A program made the translations under genes and the position numbers. This document shows positions 34,096 to 42,355 of a DNA stretch of 64,000 bases, piece by piece. The DNA is from Aestuariivivens marinum. Lineage in GTDB: Bacteria; Bacteroidota; Bacteroidia; Flavobacteriales; Flavobacteriaceae. The DNA is taken from the NCBI RefSeq assembly GCF_022662175.1, contig NZ_JAKMCR010000003.1, positions 62,001 to 126,000 of the forward strand. The letters are read 5' to 3'. The stretch's first letter is position 1. Every line of letters starts with the position of its first letter. The notes under the pieces are model-generated. The model did not search any database, had not been told where the DNA came from, and saw only the letters and a list, made by a program, of their open reading frames with translations.

Positions 34096-35513
34096 TAACG
34101 AACATTTTTCAATCCTAAGCGTTCTCCTTCCTTGAGCATCAATTGATAAGCAGCATCATATTCATTTGGAATGGTACCCTCCAAAATGGCTTCTTTAATT
34201 GTTTCCTTGATGACACCTATTTCCCTTGAAGGTTTTAAGCCAAAGGTTTCCATGATTTTTTCACCAGTAATTGGAGGTTGAAAATTACGAACATGATCAC
34301 GTTCTTCAACCTCTATAATTTTTTCACGTACTATCTTAAAATTATTATGATATTTTTTGAATTTCTTAGGGTTTTTTGTTGTAATATCTGCTTCACAGAG
34401 TGTCATGAGGTCATCTACATAGTCTCCAGCGTCAAAAATTAGGCGACGTACCGCAGAATCGGTTACAATATCCTCGGATAAAACTATAGGTCTGGAACTC
34501 ATGAAGACCATTTTTTGAACAAATTTCATTTTATCATTCAAAGGCATTTTTAACCGCTTAAAAAGGCGATAAACCATTTTCGAACCTTCGAACTCATGTC
34601 CATGGAACGTCCAGCCTACTTTTTTGTTGAACTTTTTGGTAGGCGCCTTTCCTATATCATGTAATAACGCAGCCCATCGTAACCATAGGTTATCGGTATG
34701 TTTTGAAATGTTGTCGACCACCTCCAGCGTATGGTAAAAATTATCTTTGTGACGCTGACCTTCAATTTCATCAATACCTTTTAAAGCTGTAAGCTCGGGT
34801 AAAATATAATTTAAGAGCTCCGTTTTTTCGAGTAATAAAAAGCCAATAGAAGGCTTATTACTCTCCAAAATTTTGTGTAACTCTGTAACAATACGCTCTT
34901 TGGTTATTATTTTAATACGATGGCTATTTTTGGTAATGGCCTCTAGTGAATTACTTTCTATTTTAAAATGTAATTGTGTAGCAAATCGTACAGCCCTTAG
35001 CATACGCAGAGGGTCATCACTATAAGTTATATCAGGGTTTAAAGGTGTTCGAATGATTTTGTTTTCTAAATCTTCAATACCTTTAAAAGGATCTAACAAA
35101 TCACCATATGTAGATTTATTCAAACTTAGGGCTAGTGCATTAATGGTAAAATCACGACGGTTTTGATCGTCTTCCAATGAACCGTTTTCAATTGCAGGAT
35201 TTCTACTGTCTTCAGTATACGATTCCTTACGAGCACCTACAAATTCAATTTCTATGTCATTATACCTAAGCATGGCTGTTCCATAGGTTTTAAATACCTG
35301 CACTTTAGGTTTATTGGATAAACATTTTGATACTTGTTTAGCCAATTGAATGCCGTCACCAATAGCAACCACATCGATGTCTTTTGCATCACCACGATTT
35401 AAAATGAAATCGCGAACAAACCCACCAATAACATAGGACTTAACGTTTAATGTTTCAGCCGCTTCGCAAATGATTTTAAAAATGGGATGCTCTATAGCCT
35501 GCTTATAGTTCAT
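34095..35513 (-). CDS. cca: CCA tRNA nucleotidyltransferase with HD domain
   Basis: The enzyme adds or repairs the 3'-CCA end of tRNAs. I start it at ATG 35513 (MNYKQAIEHPIFK), giving 472 residues; an in-frame TTG three codons upstream is a weaker choice. The nucleotidyltransferase head has GGFVRDFIL and the two-aspartate metal motif DIDVV (about residues 33-60). RRDFTINALAL and the neck region RMLRAVRFATQL follow. An HD phosphohydrolase domain is at about 255-370 (WAALLHDIGKAPTKK). The only tRNA gene in this window does not encode CCA, so the enzyme is needed for it. Confidence 0.95.
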   Translation of the reverse strand: MNYKQAIEHPIFKIICEAAETLNVKSYVIGGFVRDFILNRGDAKDIDVVAIGDGIQLAKQVSKCLSNKPKVQVFKTYGTAMLRYNDIEIEFVGARKESYTEDSRNPAIENGSLEDDQNRRDFTINALALSLNKSTYGDLLDPFKGIEDLENKIIRTPLNPDITYSDDPLRMLRAVRFATQLHFKIESNSLEAITKNSHRIKIITKERIVTELHKILESNKPSIGFLLLEKTELLNYILPELTALKGIDEIEGQRHKDNFYHTLEVVDNISKHTDNLWLRWAALLHDIGKAPTKKFNKKVGWTFHGHEFEGSKMVYRLFKRLKMPLNDKMKFVQKMVFMSSRPIVLSEDIVTDSAVRRLIFDAGDYVDDLMTLCEADITTKNPKKFKKYHNNFKIVREKIIEVEERDHVRNFQPPITGEKIMETFGLKPSREIGVIKETIKEAILEGTIPNEYDAAYQLMLKEGERLGLKNVR

Positions 35514-35532
35514 AATAATCAAATTTCAAGCG

Positions 35533-35571
35533 CCAAATTCCAATTTAATTTAGGTTGGGATTAGGAATTTG
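35533..35571. repeat. Small intergenic inverted repeat
   Basis: CAAATTCC (35534-35541) and GGAATTTG (35564-35571) pair over a 22-bp spacer. They sit in the 71-bp gap between tsaC-like and cca genes, with further partial copies (AATTCCAATTT, AAAATTGGA). Short AAATTCCAA-type palindromes of this kind recur between genes in flavobacteria. It could be a REP-like element or a weak mRNA hairpin. Confidence 0.35.
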
Positions 35572-35584
35572 AAAATTGGAGTTT

Positions 35585-36145
35585 TTATTTTCGTATTATT
35601 TTTACAATTCCAGTGTTGCTCAACTTAATAATAGATGAGGGTTTATCACAAATTTTTTCTCGTTGCAAATCTACAACATAGTCCACGCCTTTTAAAATGA
35701 CAGGACTTATTTCTTTAAACGATTTAGGGGTAGGTTCTCCACTGATATTAGCAGAAGTTGAAACAATAGCTCCATTAAACTTTCTTGTAAGTTGATAGCA
35801 AAATTCGTCATCAGGAACCCGGATGGCAATACTGCCATCATCGGCAATAAGGTTTTCGGCTAAATGTTGTGCTTCGTCATAAATAATTGTAGTGGGCTTA
35901 TCGGTAATGTGTATAATATCCAATGCCGCATTAGGAATCTGCTTGACATATTTTTGTAGCATTCGGTCATCAGCTACTAAACAGATGAGGGCTTTGCTAT
36001 CCTCCCGTTTCTTTAGATTATAAATTTTTTGTATTGCTTCTGGATTGGTTGCATCACAACCTATGCCCCAAACGGTATCAGTGGGGTATAAAATGAGTCC
36101 ACCTTTTTTAAGGGTATCTAAAGCCTTTTTAATTTCGTTTTGCAT
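35585..36145 (-). CDS. tsaC: Threonylcarbamoyl-AMP synthase (Sua5/YciO/YrdC family)
   Basis: A 186-residue protein that makes threonylcarbamoyl-AMP from threonine, bicarbonate and ATP for the t6A37 modification of ANN-decoding tRNAs. The basic nucleotide-binding pattern is ILYPTDTVWGIGCDATN, then KIYNLKKREDSKALICLV. STSANISGEPTP is the conserved ATP-contact loop. The length fits the short TsaC type without a Sua5 C-terminal domain. YciO paralogues without proven activity cannot be excluded. It is the last of a tRNA-related pair with cca and is divergent from the Kdo-kinase-like gene, whose promoter overlaps its 5' edge. Confidence 0.88.
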   Translation of the reverse strand: MQNEIKKALDTLKKGGLILYPTDTVWGIGCDATNPEAIQKIYNLKKREDSKALICLVADDRMLQKYVKQIPNAALDIIHITDKPTTIIYDEAQHLAENLIADDGSIAIRVPDDEFCYQLTRKFNGAIVSTSANISGEPTPKSFKEISPVILKGVDYVVDLQREKICDKPSSIIKLSNTGIVKIIRK

Positions 36146-36157
36146 AATTTTGAACCT

Positions 36158-36165
36158 TATATTTG
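36158..36165 (+). promoter_or_regulatory. -7 promoter box of the Kdo-kinase-like gene
   Basis: TATATTTG matches TAnnTTTG, with TTTG at 36139-36142 as a possible -33 element (spacing 15 bp, shorter than the usual ~19). The box implies transcription from about 36171 and rules out translation starts further upstream. Confidence 0.5.
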
Positions 36166-36206
36166 CAGCGTTGCAAATTTACAATAGTGGTTTTAAATTT
36201 AAGGGA

Positions 36207-36959
36207 GTGAAAGAAAATAAAGTTTTTAATAACCGTTTGGAAAGTCATTTTAAAACAAAGCTTACACAGCTAATCCATGATTTTGAAGCTCTAGAAGGCG
36301 GAGTAGGAAAGCGTAACATTATTAAAACTACCGAACTCGACGGAATTAATTTAAACATTAAGGCATTTAAAGTCCCAAATATAGTTAACCAGGTTGCCTA
36401 TCAGTTTTTTAGAAAGAGTAAAGCCCAACGCTCTTATGAATATGCCCATAAATTATTAGAACTTCAAGTGGGTACACCACAACCTTTGGCTTATTTTGAA
36501 TATAAAACACCGTTATTATTTAAAAAGAGTTATTATGTAAGTGTACACTTAGATTGTGATTTAACCTACAGAGAACTCACTACAAATTTTGAATACCCAG
36601 ATTACGACGACATGCTTCGTGCTTTTACTCAATTTACCTATAGTTTACATCAAAAAGGGATCTATTTTTTAGATCATTCCCCTGGTAATACACTAATAAA
36701 AAGAAATGGTAATGGTTACAATTTTTATTTGGTAGATTTGAACCGTATGGTGTTTAAGCCTTTGGATTTTAAAACGCGAATTAAGAATTTCTCAAAGTTG
36801 ACCATTCACAAATCTATGGTTGAAGTGATGAGTGATGAGTATGCTAAATGTTCGGGTGAAGATTATAACAAAATAGTGCATTTAATGTGGAAGGAAACGG
36901 AAGATTTTCAAAATAAATTCTATAGAAAAAAAAGGCTTAAAAAGAAACTAAAACTATAA
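36207..36959 (+). CDS. Kdo kinase / lipopolysaccharide kinase-like protein
   Basis: I start this 250-residue protein at GTG 36207, downstream of the promoter box; the longer open frame from 36045 is antisense to tsaC. It resembles the InaA/KdkA/WaaP group of LPS kinases. A glycine-rich loop (EGGVGKRNIIK) and Lys52 in NIKAFKVPN come first. The catalytic loop LDHSPGNTLI (Asp156, Asn161) and metal aspartate YLVDLNRM (Asp177) follow. Such enzymes phosphorylate the Kdo or heptose of the inner core at the cytoplasmic face. It converges on an envelope-glycan operon with 6 bp overlap, which fits that role. Substrate unproven. Confidence 0.75.
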   Translation: MKENKVFNNRLESHFKTKLTQLIHDFEALEGGVGKRNIIKTTELDGINLNIKAFKVPNIVNQVAYQFFRKSKAQRSYEYAHKLLELQVGTPQPLAYFEYKTPLLFKKSYYVSVHLDCDLTYRELTTNFEYPDYDDMLRAFTQFTYSLHQKGIYFLDHSPGNTLIKRNGNGYNFYLVDLNRMVFKPLDFKTRIKNFSKLTIHKSMVEVMSDEYAKCSGEDYNKIVHLMWKETEDFQNKFYRKKRLKKKLKL

Positions 36960-37718
36960 TTGGTGTTTTAGCTTTTTTAATTCTTGGTATCTGTAATATA
37001 CACCATAAGCACCCAAATAACAGATTGTTAGTCCCTCTTTACCATCTAGAAAACCAAGCCTGAAAAAATAGTTTATAACAAACTTATACAGAGGTTTAAA
37101 CACAAAATGAAATATATTGGCTTTTTTTCCTTTTCTAAAAAGTTCCAAAGCCTTTAGTTTGGCATAATGCTCCATTTTGGATTTATAGTGTTGGGCACTA
37201 TCAAAACAATAATGTAACATTCTTTTTTTAAGAAGCTCACTTTTTCCATTTAGCATAGGCATTTCATGGACAATCTTGTCTTCTATATATTTTACATAAT
37301 CCTTTTTAAACAATCTGTAGGTCGTATCTGTTTGGAAGCCGCTAAAACGTATTCGCTTCTGTTTAAAGAAAAAGAGGCGTTTAACCATAAACCCAACAAC
37401 ACCATTGGGGTTTTTTATACGGTTTGTAATTTCGCTTTTTAAATCTTCAGGGATGCGTTCATCGGCATCAATAAACAGTACCCATTCATGCTTGGCCTGT
37501 TTTATAGCAAAGTTTCTCTGGTCTGCAAAATTGATGAATTTGCGTTGTATGGTTTTAACGTTTGTATATGATTTCAATTTCTCTAAAGTCCCATCAATAC
37601 TAAACGAATCTATAACTATAATTTCATCTGCAAACTGGATAGTTTTGATGACATCATCAATATGATTCACTTCATTGAAAGTAATCATCAATGCAGATAT
37701 TTTTTGTGAAGTATTCAA
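36954..37718 (-). CDS. Glycosyltransferase family 2
   Basis: A 254-residue GT-A enzyme of the WaaE/KdtX-like type: ISALMITFNEVNHIDDVI, then EIIVIDSFSIDGTLE and the metal-binding DADERIP at about 98. FADQRNFAIKQAKHEWVLFI is the usual donor-site stretch. It starts at TTG 37718, one base after the stop of the previous gene, and no ATG is available upstream; translational coupling is likely. The C-terminal basic helix may bind the membrane. It is the third gene of an apparent operon with a CDP-glycerol-phosphotransferase-like and a nucleotidyltransferase gene. Confidence 0.88.
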   Translation of the reverse strand: MNTSQKISALMITFNEVNHIDDVIKTIQFADEIIVIDSFSIDGTLEKLKSYTNVKTIQRKFINFADQRNFAIKQAKHEWVLFIDADERIPEDLKSEITNRIKNPNGVVGFMVKRLFFFKQKRIRFSGFQTDTTYRLFKKDYVKYIEDKIVHEMPMLNGKSELLKKRMLHYCFDSAQHYKSKMEHYAKLKALELFRKGKKANIFHFVFKPLYKFVINYFFRLGFLDGKEGLTICYLGAYGVYYRYQELKKLKHQL

Positions 37719-37719
37719 T

Positions 37720-38769
37720 TTAGCTTGATTTAGATGGTTTTCCGAACAACGAATGTATTTTCATTCTGCGTAAAAAAGACAATTTTCTTTTTTCAGGTAC
37801 ACCATGTTGTTCAATATAACCTCGGGTTGCATCCACCATGCGCAATGCAGATTTTCCATCGGAATAGGGATGGTATTGCTTGCATATATATTCCCTTGAC
37901 TTTGCAAATGGGTCTTTATTAAGGTTTTTGTCAATTAAGGGAATCAAATCATTAAATGATTTGGTGTTCTCCCAATAAATATGTTGTGAAATACTGTTGA
38001 AGGTTATAACGGGTTTGTCCAATAACATAAACTCATAAACTACCGAAGACGTGTCACTAATTAATATATCGGCAATCAACAAAAACTTTACAATGTTCTT
38101 TTCTTCTTTATAATATATATTGGGGATTGAATCTGCTAATATCTTATATTTTTCAATCCATTCGGGCGCCATTAGGGGATGGAACTTTAATAGTATTACA
38201 TAATCTTGATTTTTTGCCAAAGCCTTTATTTCCTTAAGCAGAAAAGGCGCTGAGGTAAGTTTTGGTGAAAACGTTGGCGCATAGAGAATAACTTTCTTTG
38301 CTCCAAACTCTTTTAACAATTCTTTTTTATAATCAATATATTTTGATTTATCAATTCCATAAATGTCCAGTTTTGGCCATCCTGTTTCAATTACGTCGAA
38401 GTCTTTATGTTTATCCCTTAGTTCATTAAATTTGTTTGTAAAATAAGGGCCTTGGGTAAGGTAAAGATCAAAATATTGGCGAATTCTAAAATGCCCTTTT
38501 TTTTCTCCTGCCATACCGTGAAACACCTGAACTTTCAAGCCTCTTAAGTAATATGGAACGGCATTTCCAGGAACAAAAATGGCATCGGCATTAAAGGTTT
38601 CTAATTCTGAAATTTGTGAAGTGTAATTATCAGAACTATAGGGAAAATCTTTAATTATTTTCTTGGTAACATACCAAATGTAATCATATCCTTTTTCGAT
38701 TAAAACCTGTTTTATTGGGTCTAAAATTCCGAAGGCGTAATTATTTTCACAAAAAAGAATAGATTTCAT
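37720..38769 (-). CDS. CDP-glycerol glycerophosphotransferase-like protein
   Basis: A 349-residue protein with the Glyphos_transf pattern: KVQVFHGMAGEKKG, with the active-site His, then LTQGPYFTNKF and TGWPKLDIYG. VILYAPTFSP, LLKFHPLM and LISDTSSVVYEFMLLDKPVI follow. Relatives in Gram-positive bacteria build teichoic acids by transfer of glycerol- or ribitol-phosphate; in Gram-negatives they decorate capsules or LPS. Its ATG abuts the stop of the upstream nucleotidyltransferase gene with no gap, and the glycosyltransferase follows after one base. The polymer it makes here is unknown. Confidence 0.87.
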   Translation of the reverse strand: MKSILFCENNYAFGILDPIKQVLIEKGYDYIWYVTKKIIKDFPYSSDNYTSQISELETFNADAIFVPGNAVPYYLRGLKVQVFHGMAGEKKGHFRIRQYFDLYLTQGPYFTNKFNELRDKHKDFDVIETGWPKLDIYGIDKSKYIDYKKELLKEFGAKKVILYAPTFSPKLTSAPFLLKEIKALAKNQDYVILLKFHPLMAPEWIEKYKILADSIPNIYYKEEKNIVKFLLIADILISDTSSVVYEFMLLDKPVITFNSISQHIYWENTKSFNDLIPLIDKNLNKDPFAKSREYICKQYHPYSDGKSALRMVDATRGYIEQHGVPEKRKLSFLRRMKIHSLFGKPSKSS

Positions 38770-39450
38770 TTAAAGCATATTATTGGCATTTTCTAAATCT
38801 TCAATAAAATCTATTTCCATGCAGTTGTATTTCGATATATCTAATGCTCTAATTTGAAGATGATCCTTTTCAATAGCAAGTTCCAAACCACGTTCAAAAT
38901 AGTCGTTATCTCCACAGTCTTCCAAACGATTTATAAACTTTTGAATATCGTTCGATGAAATAAAATTAATACCAACAGCTTCTCCCAAACCATTTTTAAC
39001 CGTTTTAGAGAGTTCATCAATAAAGCCATTTTTTAAGGTGTACTTTACCTCTTCATCGGCAACTTTACTAGTATTTACAGCAACAAAAGACTGATTGGCA
39101 TTTATTGAAGGGGTTAAGACATCAAACAATTTTTCATCAAAAACAACATCGCCATTAAACCAAAGTACAGATTTGTCTTTATGCTTTTTTAATGCCTTTA
39201 GTAAACTTTTTGATGTATTGGTTGTGTCAAAAAACTGATTATATACATAGGTGAGCTCAGGAAAGCGCTCCATGATTAAATCCTTTTTAAATCCTACTAC
39301 CACATTAATATCATCAATATCATATCGTGAGGCAATGTTGTCTGTTTGCATTTGCATGATACTTTTCCCATTTTTTAGAGGTGTTAAAGGTTTAGGGAAG
39401 GGGTTTCCCAATCGGGAGCCTATGCCGGCAGCCAGAATAACAATTTTCAT
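38770..39450 (-). CDS. Sugar/alcohol-phosphate nucleotidyltransferase (LicC/TarI-like)
   Basis: A 226-residue protein of the GT-A nucleotidyltransferase fold: MKIVILAAGIGSRLGNPFPK carries the GxGxRL..PKPL signature, and LWFNGDVVFDE holds a metal-binding aspartate near residue 97. Relatives include LicC (CTP:phosphocholine) and other small cytidylyl- or guanylyltransferases. Because the next gene is a CDP-glycerol-phosphotransferase homologue, it may make the CDP-activated donor for it (inference). It is the first gene of the three-gene operon; stop and start codons of genes 1 and 2 are directly adjacent. Confidence 0.85.
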   Translation of the reverse strand: MKIVILAAGIGSRLGNPFPKPLTPLKNGKSIMQMQTDNIASRYDIDDINVVVGFKKDLIMERFPELTYVYNQFFDTTNTSKSLLKALKKHKDKSVLWFNGDVVFDEKLFDVLTPSINANQSFVAVNTSKVADEEVKYTLKNGFIDELSKTVKNGLGEAVGINFISSNDIQKFINRLEDCGDNDYFERGLELAIEKDHLQIRALDISKYNCMEIDFIEDLENANNML

Positions 39451-39597
39451 TAGAGTTGATGTTTTTAATTTAATCTATTAATAGGCCAATTTAGGATATA
39501 TTTTTTAGTTTCTCTCATTGTCATTGTCCAAAAACGATAACTGTAACAGCGTATTGTTATAAAAGTCATTAATAATCAAGGCTTATAATTAGTCTAT

Positions 39598-40785
39598 TTA
39601 ATAATTAAAAAACCGGCGATTTATAGCCAATATGTGCTTTTTGAGTTTTATTTTTAAATCTTCACCAGTATCATAAACCATCTGCTCATTATTAGGAAAA
39701 GGCATTCTCTTGTTTTTTAACATTAATATGTCATCTTTATTCAAAGCACGTTTGTCTCCTTTGGCATTTGCATAAAAGTGTTCGAAAATAAAACCGCTGT
39801 CAATTGTAAAGGAATCCAATATTTGATTGGTCTTTAAATCAATATGAACCACATCTGCAATAATTTGAGAAGTTTTAAATTGCTTAATTTCATTCAAGCG
39901 ACATTTTACGTTTATAATTTTATCTATTTTGATGTCATTGCCTAAACTGTCCTTCGCTACATTACCATTAGTGTCTAATTTATAAGTCCACCCATCAACA
40001 ATTTCCTTTTCTCTTTCAAGTATACGTTCGGTAATTTTTTCTGGGGATATGTTGATGCGTTTTAAATTTAATTCCATGGTATAGTCGTACTTAATATCTG
40101 TTGATTGTTGCGCATGGTAAACGCTCCAAAAATTGTCGATACCGTAAGTGTCAAAATCTAACAGATCGGCTTCCAAGCGCTGTGGAATTATTTGCTGGGT
40201 ATCGTTGTTTATGCTTACTATAACGTAAGATGTTCCACGTTGATGAGCTTCTTCCATTAATTTGCGCGTGTTTTCGTAATTCGGATTTATATTTTCAACA
40301 TATTCCAAAATATGGTATGCTTCACGCATAATGTTTTTATCCTCTTGTTCCAAAAGATCCAGTCCCTTTTCATATAAGTAATCAGATGTTTTTTCCTTAT
40401 ATGCGACAATGTCATTACTGTAATTATTGAACTTAAATGTAACGGATTTTCCATTAACAGAAAGCGGTAAAAGGGGCTTTATAACTTGCTGTCTGGATTC
40501 AAGGTTTAGGTAAAGTTCATAAATCTCCCTGTACATTTCAGGATTATTATCATTTTTTAAATGGTTTATAGTACTTAAATCACGCTCTGTTGCTTTAATA
40601 TAAGCATCCTGTAGTGTAGGAATGTAATCTTGCTTTCTTTTTGCATTTTTACTTGTACTCAATTTTTTTATGGTCGTTGCAATGGCTTCATCATAATTAC
40701 CATAACTAACCGCTTTTTCAAGCTGTTTACGGGTGCTACAAGCAAAAATGGATAGTGATAATATTAAAAGTAGAATTTTTTTCAT
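39598..40785 (-). CDS. Conserved lipoprotein with TPR-like N-terminal region
   Basis: A 395-residue protein with a lipoprotein signal (KKILLLILSLSIFAC, Cys16). Helical pairs resembling tetratricopeptide repeats fill residues of about 20-180 (YGNYDEAIATTIKKL; YEKGLDLLEQEDKNIMREAY). The C-terminal half is predicted beta-rich, with SYVIVSINNDTQQIIPQRLE. I know no function for it. It lies alone, 147 bp upstream of the nucleotidyltransferase gene on the same strand, and 97 bp after fumarylacetoacetase. It probably sits in the outer or inner membrane facing the periplasm. Confidence 0.75.
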   Translation of the reverse strand: MKKILLLILSLSIFACSTRKQLEKAVSYGNYDEAIATTIKKLSTSKNAKRKQDYIPTLQDAYIKATERDLSTINHLKNDNNPEMYREIYELYLNLESRQQVIKPLLPLSVNGKSVTFKFNNYSNDIVAYKEKTSDYLYEKGLDLLEQEDKNIMREAYHILEYVENINPNYENTRKLMEEAHQRGTSYVIVSINNDTQQIIPQRLEADLLDFDTYGIDNFWSVYHAQQSTDIKYDYTMELNLKRINISPEKITERILEREKEIVDGWTYKLDTNGNVAKDSLGNDIKIDKIINVKCRLNEIKQFKTSQIIADVVHIDLKTNQILDSFTIDSGFIFEHFYANAKGDKRALNKDDILMLKNKRMPFPNNEQMVYDTGEDLKIKLKKHILAINRRFFNY

Positions 40786-40882
40786 AGGTTAAGTAATTTG
40801 GTTTACACAGGAATATCTATTCCAATAGTAATGCCAAAAATATAAAAAAGCATTTAAACAGGTGTAGTGTATTGTAATTCAG

Positions 40883-42166
40883 TTATTTATTATTATATAC
40901 TGGCAATAATTTCGTAGATACTTCCCCAAAACCTATTCTAGTACCATCTTTTTCACAGTACCCCCTCATAATAACAGTATCATAGTCATTAATAAATTTG
41001 CGTTCGGTGCCATCTTTCATTTTTATTGGCTTTTCGCCTTTCCAGGTAAGTTCCAACATAGAACCATAAGAATCTGGAGTAGGACCAGAAATAGTACCAC
41101 TACCCATCATATCACCTGAATTTACTGGACAGCCATTAACCGTATGGTGGGCTAATTGTTGAGCCATATTCCAATACATATATTTAAAATTGGATTTACT
41201 AACCGTCTTTTCTTTTGCTCCCTTGGGTTGAATGGCTACTTCTAAATTAATATCAAAGCTTTTTTTGCCTTTATATTTTAAATAATCCAATTGAGGTTTA
41301 ATAGGTTTTGGGCCTTCAACTCTATATGGTTCTAGGGCATCTAATGTCACAATCCAGGGAGAAATGGAAGACGCAAAGTTTTTAGCCAAAAAAGGTCCAA
41401 GGGGTACGTATTCCCACTTTTGAATATCACGTGCACTCCAATCGTTGAACAACACCAATCCAAAGATATATTCTTCGGCTTCTTCAACAGGTATCGGTTC
41501 ACCTAAATCATTAGCATCGGTAGTAATAAAGGCCATTTCCAATTCAAAGTCCACTAGTTTACTTGGACCAAAAACAGGTTCGGTAGAGCCATTGGGCAAA
41601 ATTTGACCTTGTGGTCTGTGAACAGGGATTCCAGAAGGAATAATGGAAGAGCTTCTTCCATGGTAACCAACAGGTATGTGTAACCAATTAGGTAAAAGAG
41701 CGTTTTCTGGATCCCTAAACATAGAGCCGACGTTAGTGGCATGTTCTTTACTTGAGTAAAAATCTGTATAATCACCAATATGTACAGGTAACTGCATTTC
41801 AATTTCATCCAAACGGAATAATACAATTTCCTTATGCTGTTTGTTGTTTTTTAATGTATTGTTTTCTGCATCAAAAATTTGAGCGATACGGTTTCTAACG
41901 GCACGCCATGTTTTTCTTCCATCAGCAATAAAATCATTTAATGTGTCCTGAAGAAAGATATCATCAGTTAATGGAATACCATCAAAATACCCTAATTGAT
42001 GCAAGGCTCCTAAATCAATAGCGGTATCTCCTATACGTGTTCCAATGGTAATAATGTCGTCGCGTGTTAGAAAAACACCAAATGGAATGTTTTGAATAGG
42101 AAAGTCCGAATTTTTATCGACGTGTAACCACGAGGTTCTATCTGGATTATTTGCTGATAAAGGCAT
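40883..42166 (-). CDS. fahA: Fumarylacetoacetase
   Basis: A 427-residue hydrolase that splits fumarylacetoacetate into fumarate and acetoacetate, the last step of tyrosine and phenylalanine breakdown. The N-terminal SH3-like part begins with NSDFPIQNIPFGVF. The catalytic domain holds DYTDFYSSKEHATNVG (metal and catalytic His), FELEMAFIT, DWSARDIQKWEYVPLGPF and MGSGTISGPTPDSYGS. A TAGGTTTG promoter box precedes it. The remaining tyrosine-degradation genes are not in the window. The start is ATG at 42166. Confidence 0.97.
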   Translation of the reverse strand: MPLSANNPDRTSWLHVDKNSDFPIQNIPFGVFLTRDDIITIGTRIGDTAIDLGALHQLGYFDGIPLTDDIFLQDTLNDFIADGRKTWRAVRNRIAQIFDAENNTLKNNKQHKEIVLFRLDEIEMQLPVHIGDYTDFYSSKEHATNVGSMFRDPENALLPNWLHIPVGYHGRSSSIIPSGIPVHRPQGQILPNGSTEPVFGPSKLVDFELEMAFITTDANDLGEPIPVEEAEEYIFGLVLFNDWSARDIQKWEYVPLGPFLAKNFASSISPWIVTLDALEPYRVEGPKPIKPQLDYLKYKGKKSFDINLEVAIQPKGAKEKTVSKSNFKYMYWNMAQQLAHHTVNGCPVNSGDMMGSGTISGPTPDSYGSMLELTWKGEKPIKMKDGTERKFINDYDTVIMRGYCEKDGTRIGFGEVSTKLLPVYNNK

Positions 42167-42198
42167 ACTGATATTATGTTTTTTTTAAAAATTCTAAT

Positions 42199-42206
42199 CA
42201 AACCTA
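42199..42206 (-). promoter_or_regulatory. -7 promoter box of fahA
   Basis: The minus strand reads TAGGTTTG, matching TAnnTTTG, 32 bases upstream of the ATG. Confidence 0.45.
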
Positions 42207-42320
42207 CACAAAATTTTTAAAAAAATGGCTAAAATTTAGGTTTAATATAATAGTTAATAAAATGGTTTAAAACTTAGGAGTAAATATATGTTTTTTGATG
42301 TATTTAACTAATCAATTTGC

Positions 42321-42328
42321 TATTTTTG
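42321..42328 (+). promoter_or_regulatory. -7 promoter box of glyA
   Basis: TATTTTTG matches TAnnTTTG, 27 bases upstream of ATG 42356. TTTG at 42294-42297 is a possible -33 element with a 23-bp spacer, slightly long. Confidence 0.55.
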
Positions 42329-42355
42329 CCGAATATTTAACTAGAATAAAACTTT

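Noticed and set aside
36045-36206. Upstream extension of the Kdo-kinase-like gene (N-terminal 54 codons).
   Set aside because: It runs antisense to the 5' end of the tsaC-like gene and upstream of the predicted promoter box; kinase homology begins after 36207.
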